From: a virus
Reading direction: 5' to 3' (one strand)
IMG/VR virus record: IMGVR_UViG_3300032087_000391
Coordinates: 1 to 30,940 of that record
DNA: 30,940 nt
Shown: in pieces, positions 7,749-16,550 of the stretch
How the letters are laid out: each line of letters begins with the position of its first letter
Position numbering within the stretch: position 1 is the first letter of the stretch
Notes under the pieces: model-generated
What the model saw: the letters and a program-made list of their open reading frames with translations, nothing else
Told to the model about the DNA's origin: nothing
Databases searched by the model: none
Position numbers and translations under genes: made by a program

Positions 7749-9526
7749 TGTCTAGTTTCGATCAAGTAATAAAAAATATACTAGCGGACATCTTCGCTGA
7801 AGAAGAACAGCAAGAGGTGACACGCCCTAGAGCTAGACCAGAGGGCTTGATGAGTAGTACTAGACCACGAGCTAGACCAGAAGATGTTGAACCTGTTCAA
7901 CCTAGCGCTAGTGAATCTACCTCTAAGTTTGTGGCTGCAATGAGTGACTATGATGATACACCTGAAGAAGGCGCAGAAATACCTTTAGCAGATTTAAGAT
8001 TAAACGCAAGAGATATGGAAGGAAGATATAAAACAACTGCTGCACAGTTTTATAGACTTAATAAAAACATACCAAGTACAGGCTCGAAAGTAAAAGTTGC
8101 TAAAGTAGTACCTGATATAGAAGTAGATGATATTACTAATGAGATAAATTTAATAATGAGTAGTACACCTAGTTTACGCCCTAGAGCTAGACCTAAGAGT
8201 GCTGAAGAAATACAAGCTATAAGAGCAGAACAAGCTAGTTACACAAAGCTTGATACTGTAAAAGATATACAGCAAGCATTAAATATTGCAGGTATAGAGG
8301 TAGGTGGTAAGCCTCTTGTAGTAGATGGTATAAAAGGACGTAATACATTAGCTGCAATTAAAGCCTTTCAAAAAAGAGAAGGCCTAAAGGTTGACGGTAT
8401 TGTAGGTAAAAATACAAAAGCAGCTTTGTATAAAGTAATGCCTAAGCCTGAAATAAAAGAAGAAGAACTACAGCCTAGCATATATGATAAGCCAGCACAA
8501 GTAGGTCCAGATCAAATGCAGGTTGGGTTTCAAGACCCTTCTATAGTTGACCCCACTACAGGTAGACCTTATACGTCAGAGGGTCTAATGCGTAGGGAGC
8601 AATATTTAGTTAAAAGAGCAAATGAGTTTTTAACGTCAGAGGATTACACAGTATCTGTTGATCAGGAAGATGCTATACCTGTGCAAACACCTAATATAAA
8701 AACATCTAGTATCTTACCTAGATTAAACTTTAACAAAGAAGTCTCTAATGAAATAGATGATTTAAACGCAATTGAAAAGGTGAAAGCGTTAGGTTATATA
8801 AAAAATCAGTATACAGATTTCTTATTAAGCCCTAGTTTTACAAAGGCACAAAATATAATTGCTGATATTAAAAGTAATAGATATGGCGGTTATGCAAGTA
8901 ACTTGGATGAAAACAACTTAGAAGACGCTAAAGTAATAGAACAGTTCTTTAAAAACGCCATAGGAAAAAACGCAACTTTTGATGCTACTTCAGAAGCTTG
9001 GTGTGCTTTATTTGTAGATCATATATTAAATGAAATGGGGGCGGATAGATTAGGATCTGGTCAAGGTGGGGATGTATACGACAGAGTAAGGGCCAGAGCT
9101 TATGAAAACTATGGAAATAAAGTTTTAGGTAAAAGCCCTACAGAAAAAGACTTTAATGCTAATGCAAAGGTAGGTGATATATTAGTTATACATTCCTCTT
9201 TTGTTGTTAAGAAACCAGACGGTAAGAAACAATGGTTTTCCGTTAGGGATGTAGAAAAAACATCTGATGGTAAATACGTTTGGAAAGGCGATCCTAGTGA
9301 TGATATAATGCAAGCTGAAATACAAAAAATGAATGATGGTACTTATAATGTATCTAATCAATATCATGTAGGATTTAATGTAGGTAAAGCTGAAAACGGT
9401 ATGCTTGAGGTGTTAGGTGGTAATCAAAACGATCAAGTAAACGTAAGAGGTGACGCATACAATCTTAAATACGTTATGGCTGTACGTAGAGTTACATCAG
9501 AAACAATAAAAAAAGACCTAAACTAA
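7748..9526 (+). CDS. Peptidoglycan hydrolase with peptidoglycan-binding and TIGR02594-like domains (592 aa)
   Basis: This is a cell-wall hydrolase for lysis or, given its size and place among virion genes, for wall penetration during entry. Residues 26-31, 39-44 and 144-149 repeat the basic motif RPRARP. Residues about 168-230 match a peptidoglycan-binding domain 1 (VVDGIKGRNTLAAIKAFQK, LKVDGIVGKNTKAAL). Residues about 395-582 resemble the TIGR02594 / CHAP-like fold: Cys419 in EAWCALFVDHIL, VGDILVIHS near 475, His540 in YHVGFNVG, and LGGNQNDQVNV near 556. Cys419 and His540 are the likely catalytic pair. The middle (residues 240-390) is unassigned. No signal peptide is present, so release would need a holin or delivery in the virion. 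The start ATG7748 follows GGAGG and overlaps the previous stop. Confidence 0.8.
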   Translation: MSSFDQVIKNILADIFAEEEQQEVTRPRARPEGLMSSTRPRARPEDVEPVQPSASESTSKFVAAMSDYDDTPEEGAEIPLADLRLNARDMEGRYKTTAAQFYRLNKNIPSTGSKVKVAKVVPDIEVDDITNEINLIMSSTPSLRPRARPKSAEEIQAIRAEQASYTKLDTVKDIQQALNIAGIEVGGKPLVVDGIKGRNTLAAIKAFQKREGLKVDGIVGKNTKAALYKVMPKPEIKEEELQPSIYDKPAQVGPDQMQVGFQDPSIVDPTTGRPYTSEGLMRREQYLVKRANEFLTSEDYTVSVDQEDAIPVQTPNIKTSSILPRLNFNKEVSNEIDDLNAIEKVKALGYIKNQYTDFLLSPSFTKAQNIIADIKSNRYGGYASNLDENNLEDAKVIEQFFKNAIGKNATFDATSEAWCALFVDHILNEMGADRLGSGQGGDVYDRVRARAYENYGNKVLGKSPTEKDFNANAKVGDILVIHSSFVVKKPDGKKQWFSVRDVEKTSDGKYVWKGDPSDDIMQAEIQKMNDGTYNVSNQYHVGFNVGKAENGMLEVLGGNQNDQVNVRGDAYNLKYVMAVRRVTSETIKKDLN

Positions 9527-9970
9527 ATGCTAGGACTCCCACTCGAACTCATAACCATGCTCTTCTCCACCCTACTAGGTGGCTTCATGTCTATCTGGGG
9601 TCAGAGCATGAAGAACAAGCAAGAGCAAAACAAGATGATGCTTGCCAATGCTAGGTTCTCTGCAGAGCAAGTTAATGAAGCTAGGGATGCAGGTAAGACA
9701 GACAAACACTTTGCTTGGACTAGACGCATCATAGCTTTATCTGCAGTGTTCAGCATTATTGTCTTGCCAAAGCTAGTCGCAGTGTGGTATCCTGAAGTAG
9801 GCGTTATCGTAGGATACACTGAGGCAACAGGTGGATTTTGGAACTGGTTGTTTGGCCCTGCAGAATCAGTACAATGGAAGATGGCACAGGGTTTTGTAAT
9901 TACACCACTAGATACACACATCGTTTCCGCAATAGTCGGTCTATATTTTGGAGCAGGATTTACCAAATGA
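9527..9970 (+). CDS. Holin-like integral membrane protein (147 aa)
   Basis: Three hydrophobic segments are visible: residues about 4-25 (PLELITMLFSTLLGGFMSI), 67-88 (RIIALSAVFSIIVLPKLVAVWY) and 128-146 (PLDTHIVSAIVGLYFGAGF). A charged helix (MKNKQEQNKMMLANARFSAEQ) separates the first two. Small size, three membrane segments and a position directly after a cell-wall hydrolase fit a class I/three-TM holin, the protein that opens the inner membrane for lysin release. This is inference from topology and context. A virion membrane-channel protein is the alternative. ATG9527 directly follows the lysin stop codon. Confidence 0.7.
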   Translation: MLGLPLELITMLFSTLLGGFMSIWGQSMKNKQEQNKMMLANARFSAEQVNEARDAGKTDKHFAWTRRIIALSAVFSIIVLPKLVAVWYPEVGVIVGYTEATGGFWNWLFGPAESVQWKMAQGFVITPLDTHIVSAIVGLYFGAGFTK

Positions 9971-10533
9971 AGAAAGTAGATTTATTACAAGCACCTATTC
10001 CAGGTCAGTCACTTACAGGGTCACCTAAGAATTATCCTTGGGAGAGGCCACCTGAGATGGTGGAAGTTAAAGAAGTAGTCAATCATTATATTAAAAAGAT
10101 TGCTAATGAAGATGTTATGGATGACTTAGCTATCACCTTTAAGTTAGGTGCAGATCTACAAACTGTAACTGAGACAATTATGACAACAGGTGCTATGAAA
10201 GGTCTACACACTGTTGATGCAGGTATGTTAGCTGGACCTCATGTAGCAGCGTTTATCAAAGCAGGTATGTCTACCTATGATGTACCTGTAAAGGAGACTC
10301 CTGTTACAAAAGCTGAGTCTGATGAATACAAACATAAGAGTAGGTTAGCCCTCTTACTTGAAGCAGAACTTGAAAAGGTTGGTGCAGAAGAAGTACAGCA
10401 GGATGAAGGGTTGCAGTTACTGACAGACATGCAGGAAACTTTAGAAACAGAACAACCACAAGAAGAAGAACCTATGGAAGAAGAGGGTATAACTATGCCA
10501 CCTAAAGGTTTAATGGCTAAGGAGTCTGTGTAA
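9967..10533 (+). CDS. Conserved marine-phage structural-region protein (188 aa)
   Basis: ATG9967 overlaps the preceding stop as ATGA. A longer reading frame starting at 9838 merely runs through the holin-like gene. The product opens with LLQAPIPGQSLTGSPKNYPWERPPE and continues through a helical domain (MDDLAITFKLGADLQTVTETIMTTGAMKGLHT, AGMLAGPHVAAFI). It ends in an acidic linker (QPQEEEPMEEEG) and the short motif PPKGLMAKE. From memory, proteins with the PGxSLTGxPxNxPWExPP start are common near virion genes of marine tailed phages, but their role is not established. The basic/proline GLM motif recurs in the wall hydrolase (RPEGLMS). It may be a virion-assembly component. Confidence 0.75.
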   Translation: MKKVDLLQAPIPGQSLTGSPKNYPWERPPEMVEVKEVVNHYIKKIANEDVMDDLAITFKLGADLQTVTETIMTTGAMKGLHTVDAGMLAGPHVAAFIKAGMSTYDVPVKETPVTKAESDEYKHKSRLALLLEAELEKVGAEEVQQDEGLQLLTDMQETLETEQPQEEEPMEEEGITMPPKGLMAKESV

Positions 10534-12521
10534 TGGCTGAATATGAAGTAGCTGACCCCTTTGCAGCATTTGCTACTGCATTTCTTAATCAATCAGCAGA
10601 GTATATTAAGAACCGTAAAGACGATGCTAATGAAGCTAAAGAGCGTATGTATGAACTTGCCCAGCGCAACAAGGGTAAAGTAGATCAGTATATGCTTGCT
10701 GTAAATAATGTAGGTAATGTAGCTGAAAAGTTACACAAAAACTATAATATACCTCAAGCCGCTATCGTAGCCTTAAATAGAACAGGGCCGACTGCACTGA
10801 CGGATGCCTATACACAGCTAGAAAAAATGGCTGCTACACATAGCAGAGAGTTTGTTTCTAAGTACGCTGACATGATTATTGAAGGGTACAACCCTGATGA
10901 GTATGATACAGGTACACCATTTAGGCAACAGATTGAATCTCAGTTCACTGAGGGTCTATCAGTAGGTGATTATGAAGCAGATGAGCGTAGCTGGTGGGAT
11001 AAAGCTATTGGTCGTGGTGCTAAGGATTCCATGAGAGAAGCACTTGACAGAGAGATTATAGGCTCTGGTATATCTGTATATGATATGGCTAACTTTAGTG
11101 AAGCATCTGCTTATCGTAGGGTATCAGGGGATACAACATTTAGAATGCCTCGCATTATGTCAGGGGAAGATCGCATAGAAATAGAGGATAACTTTCTTTC
11201 AAGTGTTAGAACAATCAAACTTACTACGCCACAGTTAGATGCATTAGAGGAATCAATTGAAGAAGAAAAAGCCAACATGCAAATGGCTCTTAGGACAGGT
11301 AAAGTATCTGCTGCTGATGTAGAAACTTTAAAAACAACAGACCCTGATGAGTATAATAGTTACATGCAAGCTAAAGCTAGATATGAAGATGCCTTAAAAG
11401 AAAGATCTTCAATACTAAAACCACAGGTAGATCAGCGATTAAGATCTATTGCATCTCAGTATGACAATTCTTATGAAGCAATAATATCTATGGAGTCTAC
11501 CTTTGATAATCAGATGTACCCAGGATACACAAGAGAATTCTTAGCTGAGAATAATATAAAGCCTCTTTCAGCTAACGTACTGCGTGAACCCCCAATTACA
11601 GAAGATGATTCTGTACCTTCTGGTGAGACTGCTGTTATTGATGGGGGTGAGCCTTCATCTGAGGAGCTAACTGATGATTCTGTACCTTCTAATGTTGAGA
11701 CACCCTCACTAGAAGAAACCAGCGCAGTAGTTCCTAAAGAAGAAGATGGCCCTAAAGATAGAGGTATACTAGAAGAAAACTATAGTTCATTACCTCCTCA
11801 TGAATCTATATTTAAATCAGACTTTGAAATTAATGGTAAGACACTAGAGGTTATTAAACTATCTGATGGGAATATAGTTGTTGTAAATAAAACAGACTCT
11901 GTTATACACACACCAGAGTACTCAGAGCAATTACTTAAAATGTCTAATATTGAAAGCGCTATGCGTAATAGGTATGGACCTGACTACAGTAAGCTATTAA
12001 AGAAAAACTTTGATGAGTTATATCTAGCTAAAGGGTATGCTGACAAAGGCTCTATGTTTGGTGGCATTGAAGGTAGGCCACTTACAACAGATGAAATGTT
12101 AGCTGAAGCTCAATACCAGAGAGACAGAGAAGTAAAGCAAGAGGTAAAAGAAGAAGAGGGTGAGCCTCTTGTTGATAGAATTAGATCAGAAGTTCAAAGT
12201 GCATATTCAACAACCCCTTGGGAAGGATTATTCTCATCTGACAAAGAGAAAGAAGAAGCCCTACCACCCGTAGAGGAACCCCAAGAAGTTCCACCTAGTG
12301 AGCAGGAAGCAGATGAGATTACTAATTACTTGATGGATAACTTTGGTATGGATATTGTTATGCACGTTATGCGTCAAGGTGCAACTACAGATGAACAAAT
12401 CTATGATGCAATAAAAGAGTGGGGAAGAGAGAACGAAAAGATAACACCTATTGATATGTCTGGTATTATTTATGGTGTTAAAGTTGGTATGGATATAGTA
12501 CGTAGGCAAGCTAATGAGTAA
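10533..12521 (+). CDS. Large internal-virion-like protein (662 aa)
   Basis: The start overlaps the previous stop (TAATG). The protein is soluble, acidic and largely helical. The N-terminal part (DPFAAFATAFLNQSAEYIKNRK, ANEAKERMYELAQRN) is rich in long helices. Residues about 345-420 are a disordered, Glu/Pro/Ser-rich linker with the phrase DDSVPS twice. Another acidic linker lies near residues 560-595 before a C-terminal helical domain (ITNYLMDNFGMDIVMHVM). No enzymatic motif is recognised. Its position before the 1192-aa protein, with an 8-base overlap, is like the pair of large ejected core proteins of podoviruses such as T7 gp15/gp16. Homology is not shown by the sequence. Confidence 0.7.
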   Translation: MAEYEVADPFAAFATAFLNQSAEYIKNRKDDANEAKERMYELAQRNKGKVDQYMLAVNNVGNVAEKLHKNYNIPQAAIVALNRTGPTALTDAYTQLEKMAATHSREFVSKYADMIIEGYNPDEYDTGTPFRQQIESQFTEGLSVGDYEADERSWWDKAIGRGAKDSMREALDREIIGSGISVYDMANFSEASAYRRVSGDTTFRMPRIMSGEDRIEIEDNFLSSVRTIKLTTPQLDALEESIEEEKANMQMALRTGKVSAADVETLKTTDPDEYNSYMQAKARYEDALKERSSILKPQVDQRLRSIASQYDNSYEAIISMESTFDNQMYPGYTREFLAENNIKPLSANVLREPPITEDDSVPSGETAVIDGGEPSSEELTDDSVPSNVETPSLEETSAVVPKEEDGPKDRGILEENYSSLPPHESIFKSDFEINGKTLEVIKLSDGNIVVVNKTDSVIHTPEYSEQLLKMSNIESAMRNRYGPDYSKLLKKNFDELYLAKGYADKGSMFGGIEGRPLTTDEMLAEAQYQRDREVKQEVKEEEGEPLVDRIRSEVQSAYSTTPWEGLFSSDKEKEEALPPVEEPQEVPPSEQEADEITNYLMDNFGMDIVMHVMRQGATTDEQIYDAIKEWGRENEKITPIDMSGIIYGVKVGMDIVRRQANE

Positions 12522-15500
12522 TTTTGATTTCAGTATTTACGCTGCACCCGATGATGATACAAGTGCAGATGATAATAGATCTGACCCAAAAGAAACTGGC
12601 TTTGATTTTAGCATGTATGAGTCAAAGGCAAAAGAAGATGAAGAAGTTAGTGACTACGGGTTAAGTGGCAAGCTTAAAAAGGCTGACCTTAAAAGTGGTA
12701 CTAACGCTACAAAGATTAGGCAGTACATGATTGACCGTGTAGGAAGAAAGTATTCCTTCAACGGTGACATAGATAATGACCAGCTTGTTGAAGACTTTGT
12801 TGATCGTATGCGTGGCTTTAATAGTAATAGCCTTGATACGGCAATGGAAGTTAGATTTATCACTAAAGCAAATGATGATGTTAAGGCAAGGGCTGGCGAG
12901 GCATACAAGCTATATGATCAGCTAGGGAGTGTCTTTGTTAATGATGGTCTTATGGGTGCCATTGATGGTGTTAAAGACTACGTGATTGATGCTGCATTAG
13001 ATCCTACCAATTATGTAGGTGTACTAACGGGTGGCTTAGCTAAGGTTGGGGCAGTTGGAGTTACCCAAACAGGTAAGCAGCTTGTAAAGAAGGCTGCAAT
13101 GGAAGCAGGTAAACGTGCTGTAAGTAGTGGGGCTACCAAAGAAGCTGCAGATAAAGTAGCTAAAGAAGCTGCAGAGAGGGTAATAGGCAAGCTTGTAGAG
13201 GCTGGTGCTAAAAAACCTCAGCGTAGAAAGATTGTTGAAGAGGTAGCAAGAAGAGAAAAAGACTTATTCCTACTAGCGACTGCTAAAAAAGCACGTAAAG
13301 ACTTTATGGATAAGCGTACAGATAAGTACATTAAGAGATCCCTTGTAGGTACAACAGCAATTGATGGGACTCTGGCTGCACTAAATGACGTTGCTATACA
13401 GAATGTATTGATTGAAGCAGATGCACAAGCTAAGTTTAACACCTTACAAACTGCGTTGAGCTTTGGGCTTGGTAGTATTGGTGCAGGTGTACAGCTTGGT
13501 GGTATGGTTTTAGGTAAAGCTGTTAAGCCTACACAAGATATGTCCGTAGCTGACTCTGTTTATATTGGACAGGAGAGAGCTAAGCTTGCACAGAAAGAAG
13601 CGCTGGGTACAGATGTTAAGTCTACTCGTGCTGCTGCTAAGCAAATGAAAAAAGACTTGAAGACTTGGCGTCAAAAGGTTGACAGAGGTGAAAGTTTATT
13701 TGGTGACATGGGTGCTCCTGCAGAAGCATTGAAAGTAATCATGCTTGGGATAGATGGTAAGGGCGAAACAGGAGGGCTTGTTAAACTCTTCAGAGACAGG
13801 GGCATGAAGTTAGATAAAGACTTTCGTGTTACTGATTTGCTTACCAATGTTACTCAATTTATGAAGCCCCAAGAGTTAGCTGAAATAAATGAGTTGCTAC
13901 CACCAGGAATGTCAATAGGTGATGTGTCTGCCATAGCACCAGTATCAGGGCCAAACAATATATCTGATAACCTAGCAGGTCTTGTTGCTAAGACTGCATC
14001 TGATGCAGGTCAGATACTTAATGTATTATCTCAAAGCCGTAAGATGATTGACACGGGTGTGTTAAGAAGTGATGACCTGCTTACTGATCAGGTAACGGAC
14101 ATACTCGCAAAAGAAGAACTAGGAAAAGAAACACCAAGAAGATTAGCGTATGCACAAGGTGTGTGGAAACGTTTGCTTGTATCTTCTCCTGCTACTACAG
14201 CAGTCAACGTTGCTGGTTGGTCACAGTTTGCAGTAGGTCAAACATTAGCTGACGCACTTCAGTCTGGATCATTCATGGCTTTAGGTGCTATGACAGGTAA
14301 CAAAGAGCTTTATCGTAAGGGTAAAGTGTATGGTCAAATGATTGCTGCTCGCGCTGGGTATCTGTTAGATGCACGTACTACTCATGACAACTATATGCAG
14401 TATCTTTTGACAGACTCTAAGATCGCTAAAGTATTAAATGAAACCATGTCAGGTGGTGTTGAAAAGACTGCAGACAGGTTTGGTATTGATGCAACATCTA
14501 CTGGATTCAAGACTGCTGAAACTGTATCCCGTGCTGCTGCAACACTAACTGGTGTTAGAATACAAGATACCTTTACTAAGTCACAAATGTTTATGACTGA
14601 GCTAGATAAGCGCATAAGGTTAAAGCATGAGGGTATGACTCTTACAGATGTATTTAACTCAGGACGTACAGATCTTATTGATGATGACATGGTAAGTGAG
14701 TCTATTGATCTTACACTCAAGTCTGTCTTCTCTAAGAACTATGGGGTAGATAAAGCTGAACAGTCTTACTATGTACGAGAGGCAGCATCTTTAGTAGAAA
14801 AAGCTTCAAACATGCCAGGGTTAGGATTAGTGCTGCCCTTTGGAAGGTTTATGAATAACGTTGTAGCAACTACATACCAGTGGTCGCCTCTTGTATTTGC
14901 AGAAGGTATAGGTAGAAAAATAGGTATTGGGGGAAAGGTAGAGCGTAGTAATATTGCAGCATCAGAGCGTATTGCTAGGGCTGCAGTAGGTACGACTGCA
15001 ATGATTGCTGCTTACAATTTTGATGAGAGTAGGAGAGATAAGAATCTACCTTTCCATCAGATAGAAACTAGTGATGGTGACATCCTAGATGTACGTAACG
15101 TATTTCCTTTCTCTTTGTGGCTTGCAATAGGTAGAGCAACAAACCTATTTGTAAAAGAAGGTGAAATACCCCCAGCCCTAAAAGGGGAATTACTAAACCA
15201 AATGGCTATTGGTCAAGCAGCAAAAGATCTAGAGTTTGGTAATGACTTAGTTAATATGTTTGACCTTGCAACAGGTGTTTTATTTGGTGATGAAACAGCA
15301 AGAACAGTTAGTGCAGAATCTTTTGGTAAGGCTGCAGGTACTATTCTAGCAGGTACAACAAGATCATTAGACTTTGTAAATGATATGGTGGGATATGCTA
15401 CTGACACTGATGTAGCTAAAGACCCTAGACAGGCAACAGGTTTCACACAAGCATTCACACAGAACTCTACTAAATATATAGACAATCTGATAGAATATTT

Positions 15501-16092
15501 TTCTGACAGAGTTGATGATGTTAAAGATGAGGATATTGATAAAGGCTTCATTGATAAGTATATCACAGGTGAGGAACTACGCCTTGGTACAAGAGAAGGT
15601 CAAGTAAGAGATCCTAATCCTTTGGCTTCAATCTTAGGTATAAGATATGTACCAAGAAGAACAGGTACAGAAGAAGTGTACAGTATTGCGGAGATGGCTC
15701 CTTGGACAGCAAACGAGAGAACAGACATACCTGCATATGACAGATTGTTCAACAAGTTACTTGCCCCTGTGCTTGAAAGAGAGTCAGCACTACTACTAGC
15801 AGACGAGAAGTTTTTAAAGGGAAACCTTAACCAGCAAAGATCTGCAGTTAGGAAAGCGCTTGAAAGATCTAGGGCTACAGTACAAGAGTCTTTGGAAGCA
15901 TCCTCTGGACAGAGCTACCTGCTGAAACTGAAAAGAAAAGCCCTATCAAAAGGATCTAAAGAAGCTAGAAGTGCAGCTAAAAGGTACATGAAAGAGAAGG
16001 GTTTTGGTACTCATGTAAGGGACATGAACTTTGGCGAGCTAATGGATTACACTGACTACATAGAATACTATGAATCTTTTTATGAGCAATAA
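12514..16092 (+). CDS. Very large internal-virion / DNA-ejection-type protein (1192 aa)
   Basis: This is the last gene of the plus-strand block, overlapping the previous one by 8 bases. The N-terminus carries a short motif twice, FDFSIY (residues 4-9) and FDFSMY (30-35), separated by an acidic linker. Residues about 150-185 read AIDGVKDYVIDAALDPTNYVG and then a Gly/Ala/Val-rich hydrophobic stretch, a layout I recall from large phage core proteins. Further hydrophobic stretches occur around residues 310-335, 545-590 and 825-840, between long Lys/Ala helices. Such size, alternating amphipathic and hydrophobic helices and a place at the end of the virion block fit a protein ejected into the cell envelope to conduct DNA. 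No lytic transglycosylase or protease motif was found. The terminator follows within five bases. Confidence 0.75.
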   Translation: MSNFDFSIYAAPDDDTSADDNRSDPKETGFDFSMYESKAKEDEEVSDYGLSGKLKKADLKSGTNATKIRQYMIDRVGRKYSFNGDIDNDQLVEDFVDRMRGFNSNSLDTAMEVRFITKANDDVKARAGEAYKLYDQLGSVFVNDGLMGAIDGVKDYVIDAALDPTNYVGVLTGGLAKVGAVGVTQTGKQLVKKAAMEAGKRAVSSGATKEAADKVAKEAAERVIGKLVEAGAKKPQRRKIVEEVARREKDLFLLATAKKARKDFMDKRTDKYIKRSLVGTTAIDGTLAALNDVAIQNVLIEADAQAKFNTLQTALSFGLGSIGAGVQLGGMVLGKAVKPTQDMSVADSVYIGQERAKLAQKEALGTDVKSTRAAAKQMKKDLKTWRQKVDRGESLFGDMGAPAEALKVIMLGIDGKGETGGLVKLFRDRGMKLDKDFRVTDLLTNVTQFMKPQELAEINELLPPGMSIGDVSAIAPVSGPNNISDNLAGLVAKTASDAGQILNVLSQSRKMIDTGVLRSDDLLTDQVTDILAKEELGKETPRRLAYAQGVWKRLLVSSPATTAVNVAGWSQFAVGQTLADALQSGSFMALGAMTGNKELYRKGKVYGQMIAARAGYLLDARTTHDNYMQYLLTDSKIAKVLNETMSGGVEKTADRFGIDATSTGFKTAETVSRAAATLTGVRIQDTFTKSQMFMTELDKRIRLKHEGMTLTDVFNSGRTDLIDDDMVSESIDLTLKSVFSKNYGVDKAEQSYYVREAASLVEKASNMPGLGLVLPFGRFMNNVVATTYQWSPLVFAEGIGRKIGIGGKVERSNIAASERIARAAVGTTAMIAAYNFDESRRDKNLPFHQIETSDGDILDVRNVFPFSLWLAIGRATNLFVKEGEIPPALKGELLNQMAIGQAAKDLEFGNDLVNMFDLATGVLFGDETARTVSAESFGKAAGTILAGTTRSLDFVNDMVGYATDTDVAKDPRQATGFTQAFTQNSTKYIDNLIEYFSDRVDDVKDEDIDKGFIDKYITGEELRLGTREGQVRDPNPLASILGIRYVPRRTGTEEVYSIAEMAPWTANERTDIPAYDRLFNKLLAPVLERESALLLADEKFLKGNLNQQRSAVRKALERSRATVQESLEASSGQSYLLKLKRKALSKGSKEARSAAKRYMKEKGFGTHVRDMNFGELMDYTDYIEYYESFYEQ

Positions 16093-16096
16093 AAGA

Positions 16097-16123
16097 GGGG
16101 GCCGTTAAGCCCCCTTATTTTTT
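16097..16123. terminator. Rho-independent terminator between convergent blocks
   Basis: The stem GGGGGC (16097-16102) pairs with GCCCCC (16109-16114) around the loop CGTTAA. On the plus strand TTATTTTTT (16115-16123) follows the stem, a strong terminator for the virion block, whose last stop is at 16090-16092. On the minus strand the far side gives TCTTTTATT, so it may also stop the opposite block. The stop codon of the 46-aa minus-strand gene (16105-16107) lies inside the loop. Confidence 0.9.
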
Positions 16124-16245
16124 AGCTGAGTAAGAAACTTTTCTAGTATCTCTATCAACTCACTTCGTATTTTATCTGGATCAGACTCCTTACTTCTCTG
16201 ATCTAAAAACCTTCTCGCTTCTTCCTCTAACTTAGTGTTAGACAT
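16105..16245 (-). CDS. Small charged helical protein (46 aa)
   Basis: This short gene starts at ATG16245, overlaps the end of the preceding 63-aa gene by 8 bases and stops with TAA inside the loop of the shared terminator. The product is highly charged and helical (NTKLEEEARRFLDQRSKES, IRSELIEILEKFLTQLKNK), with leucines spaced like a short coiled coil. No clear ribosome site precedes it, so it would depend on coupling to the upstream gene. Position, overlap and helical design support a real gene, but it could be a chance ORF. Confidence 0.5.
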   Translation of the reverse strand: MSNTKLEEEARRFLDQRSKESDPDKIRSELIEILEKFLTQLKNKGA

Positions 16246-16429
16246 TAGTTGGTAATGCCACACAAAAAGTTATAGCGTATGCATCATCCGTTGGTCTAGT
16301 ATTAGTCAGTAGTTTCTTGACCTCTACAGCAGACTCTTGGCATTTATCATAGTTGTCATACATGATAGGTTGGCTTTGAGCATAATGCAATCCGTTGTTA
16401 AACATTATAAAGACTAGTACCCATTTCAT
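16238..16429 (-). CDS. Small secreted or membrane-anchored protein (63 aa)
   Basis: The start ATG16429 overlaps the stop of the 37-aa gene as ATGA. Residues 1-20 (MKWVLVFIMFNNGLHYAQSQ) look like an uncleaved signal or short membrane segment. They are followed by a domain with two cysteines (Cys30 and Cys56) that could pair outside the cytoplasm (DKCQESAVEVKKLL, AYAITFCVALP). From memory, small proteins that start MKWxLVF and hold a Cys-containing segment like this recur in marine phages. The function is unknown. A role at the cell envelope is an inference from the N-terminus. Confidence 0.65.
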   Translation of the reverse strand: MKWVLVFIMFNNGLHYAQSQPIMYDNYDKCQESAVEVKKLLTNTRPTDDAYAITFCVALPTNV

Positions 16430-16539
16430 AGTACCGACTTTACAAACTCAAAGCCTTGTGTAACCATAGGTGTTACGATTTCTTGCAGTACACCAATGGC
16501 AACACCTGCACCTGCAAACAGTGATACGATTTCAAACAT
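16426..16539 (-). CDS. Tiny single-span membrane protein (37 aa)
   Basis: ATG16539 is preceded by AAAGGAG at a spacing of about 6 bases, directly after the reductase stop codon. The stop overlaps the next start as ATGA. The product (starting MFEIVSLFAGAGVAIGVL) is essentially one membrane helix with Gly/Ala faces and a short polar tail. The strong ribosome site and coupling argue that it is expressed. The function is unknown. Tiny transmembrane proteins at the end of a phage operon are sometimes lysis modulators, but nothing shows that here. Confidence 0.6.
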   Translation of the reverse strand: MFEIVSLFAGAGVAIGVLQEIVTPMVTQGFEFVKSVL

Positions 16540-16550
16540 GTAGTTCTCCT

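Noticed and set aside
9838-9966. Long N-terminal extension of the 188-aa protein
   Set aside because: It lies entirely in another frame of the holin-like gene. ATG9967 with an ATGA overlap is the natural start.
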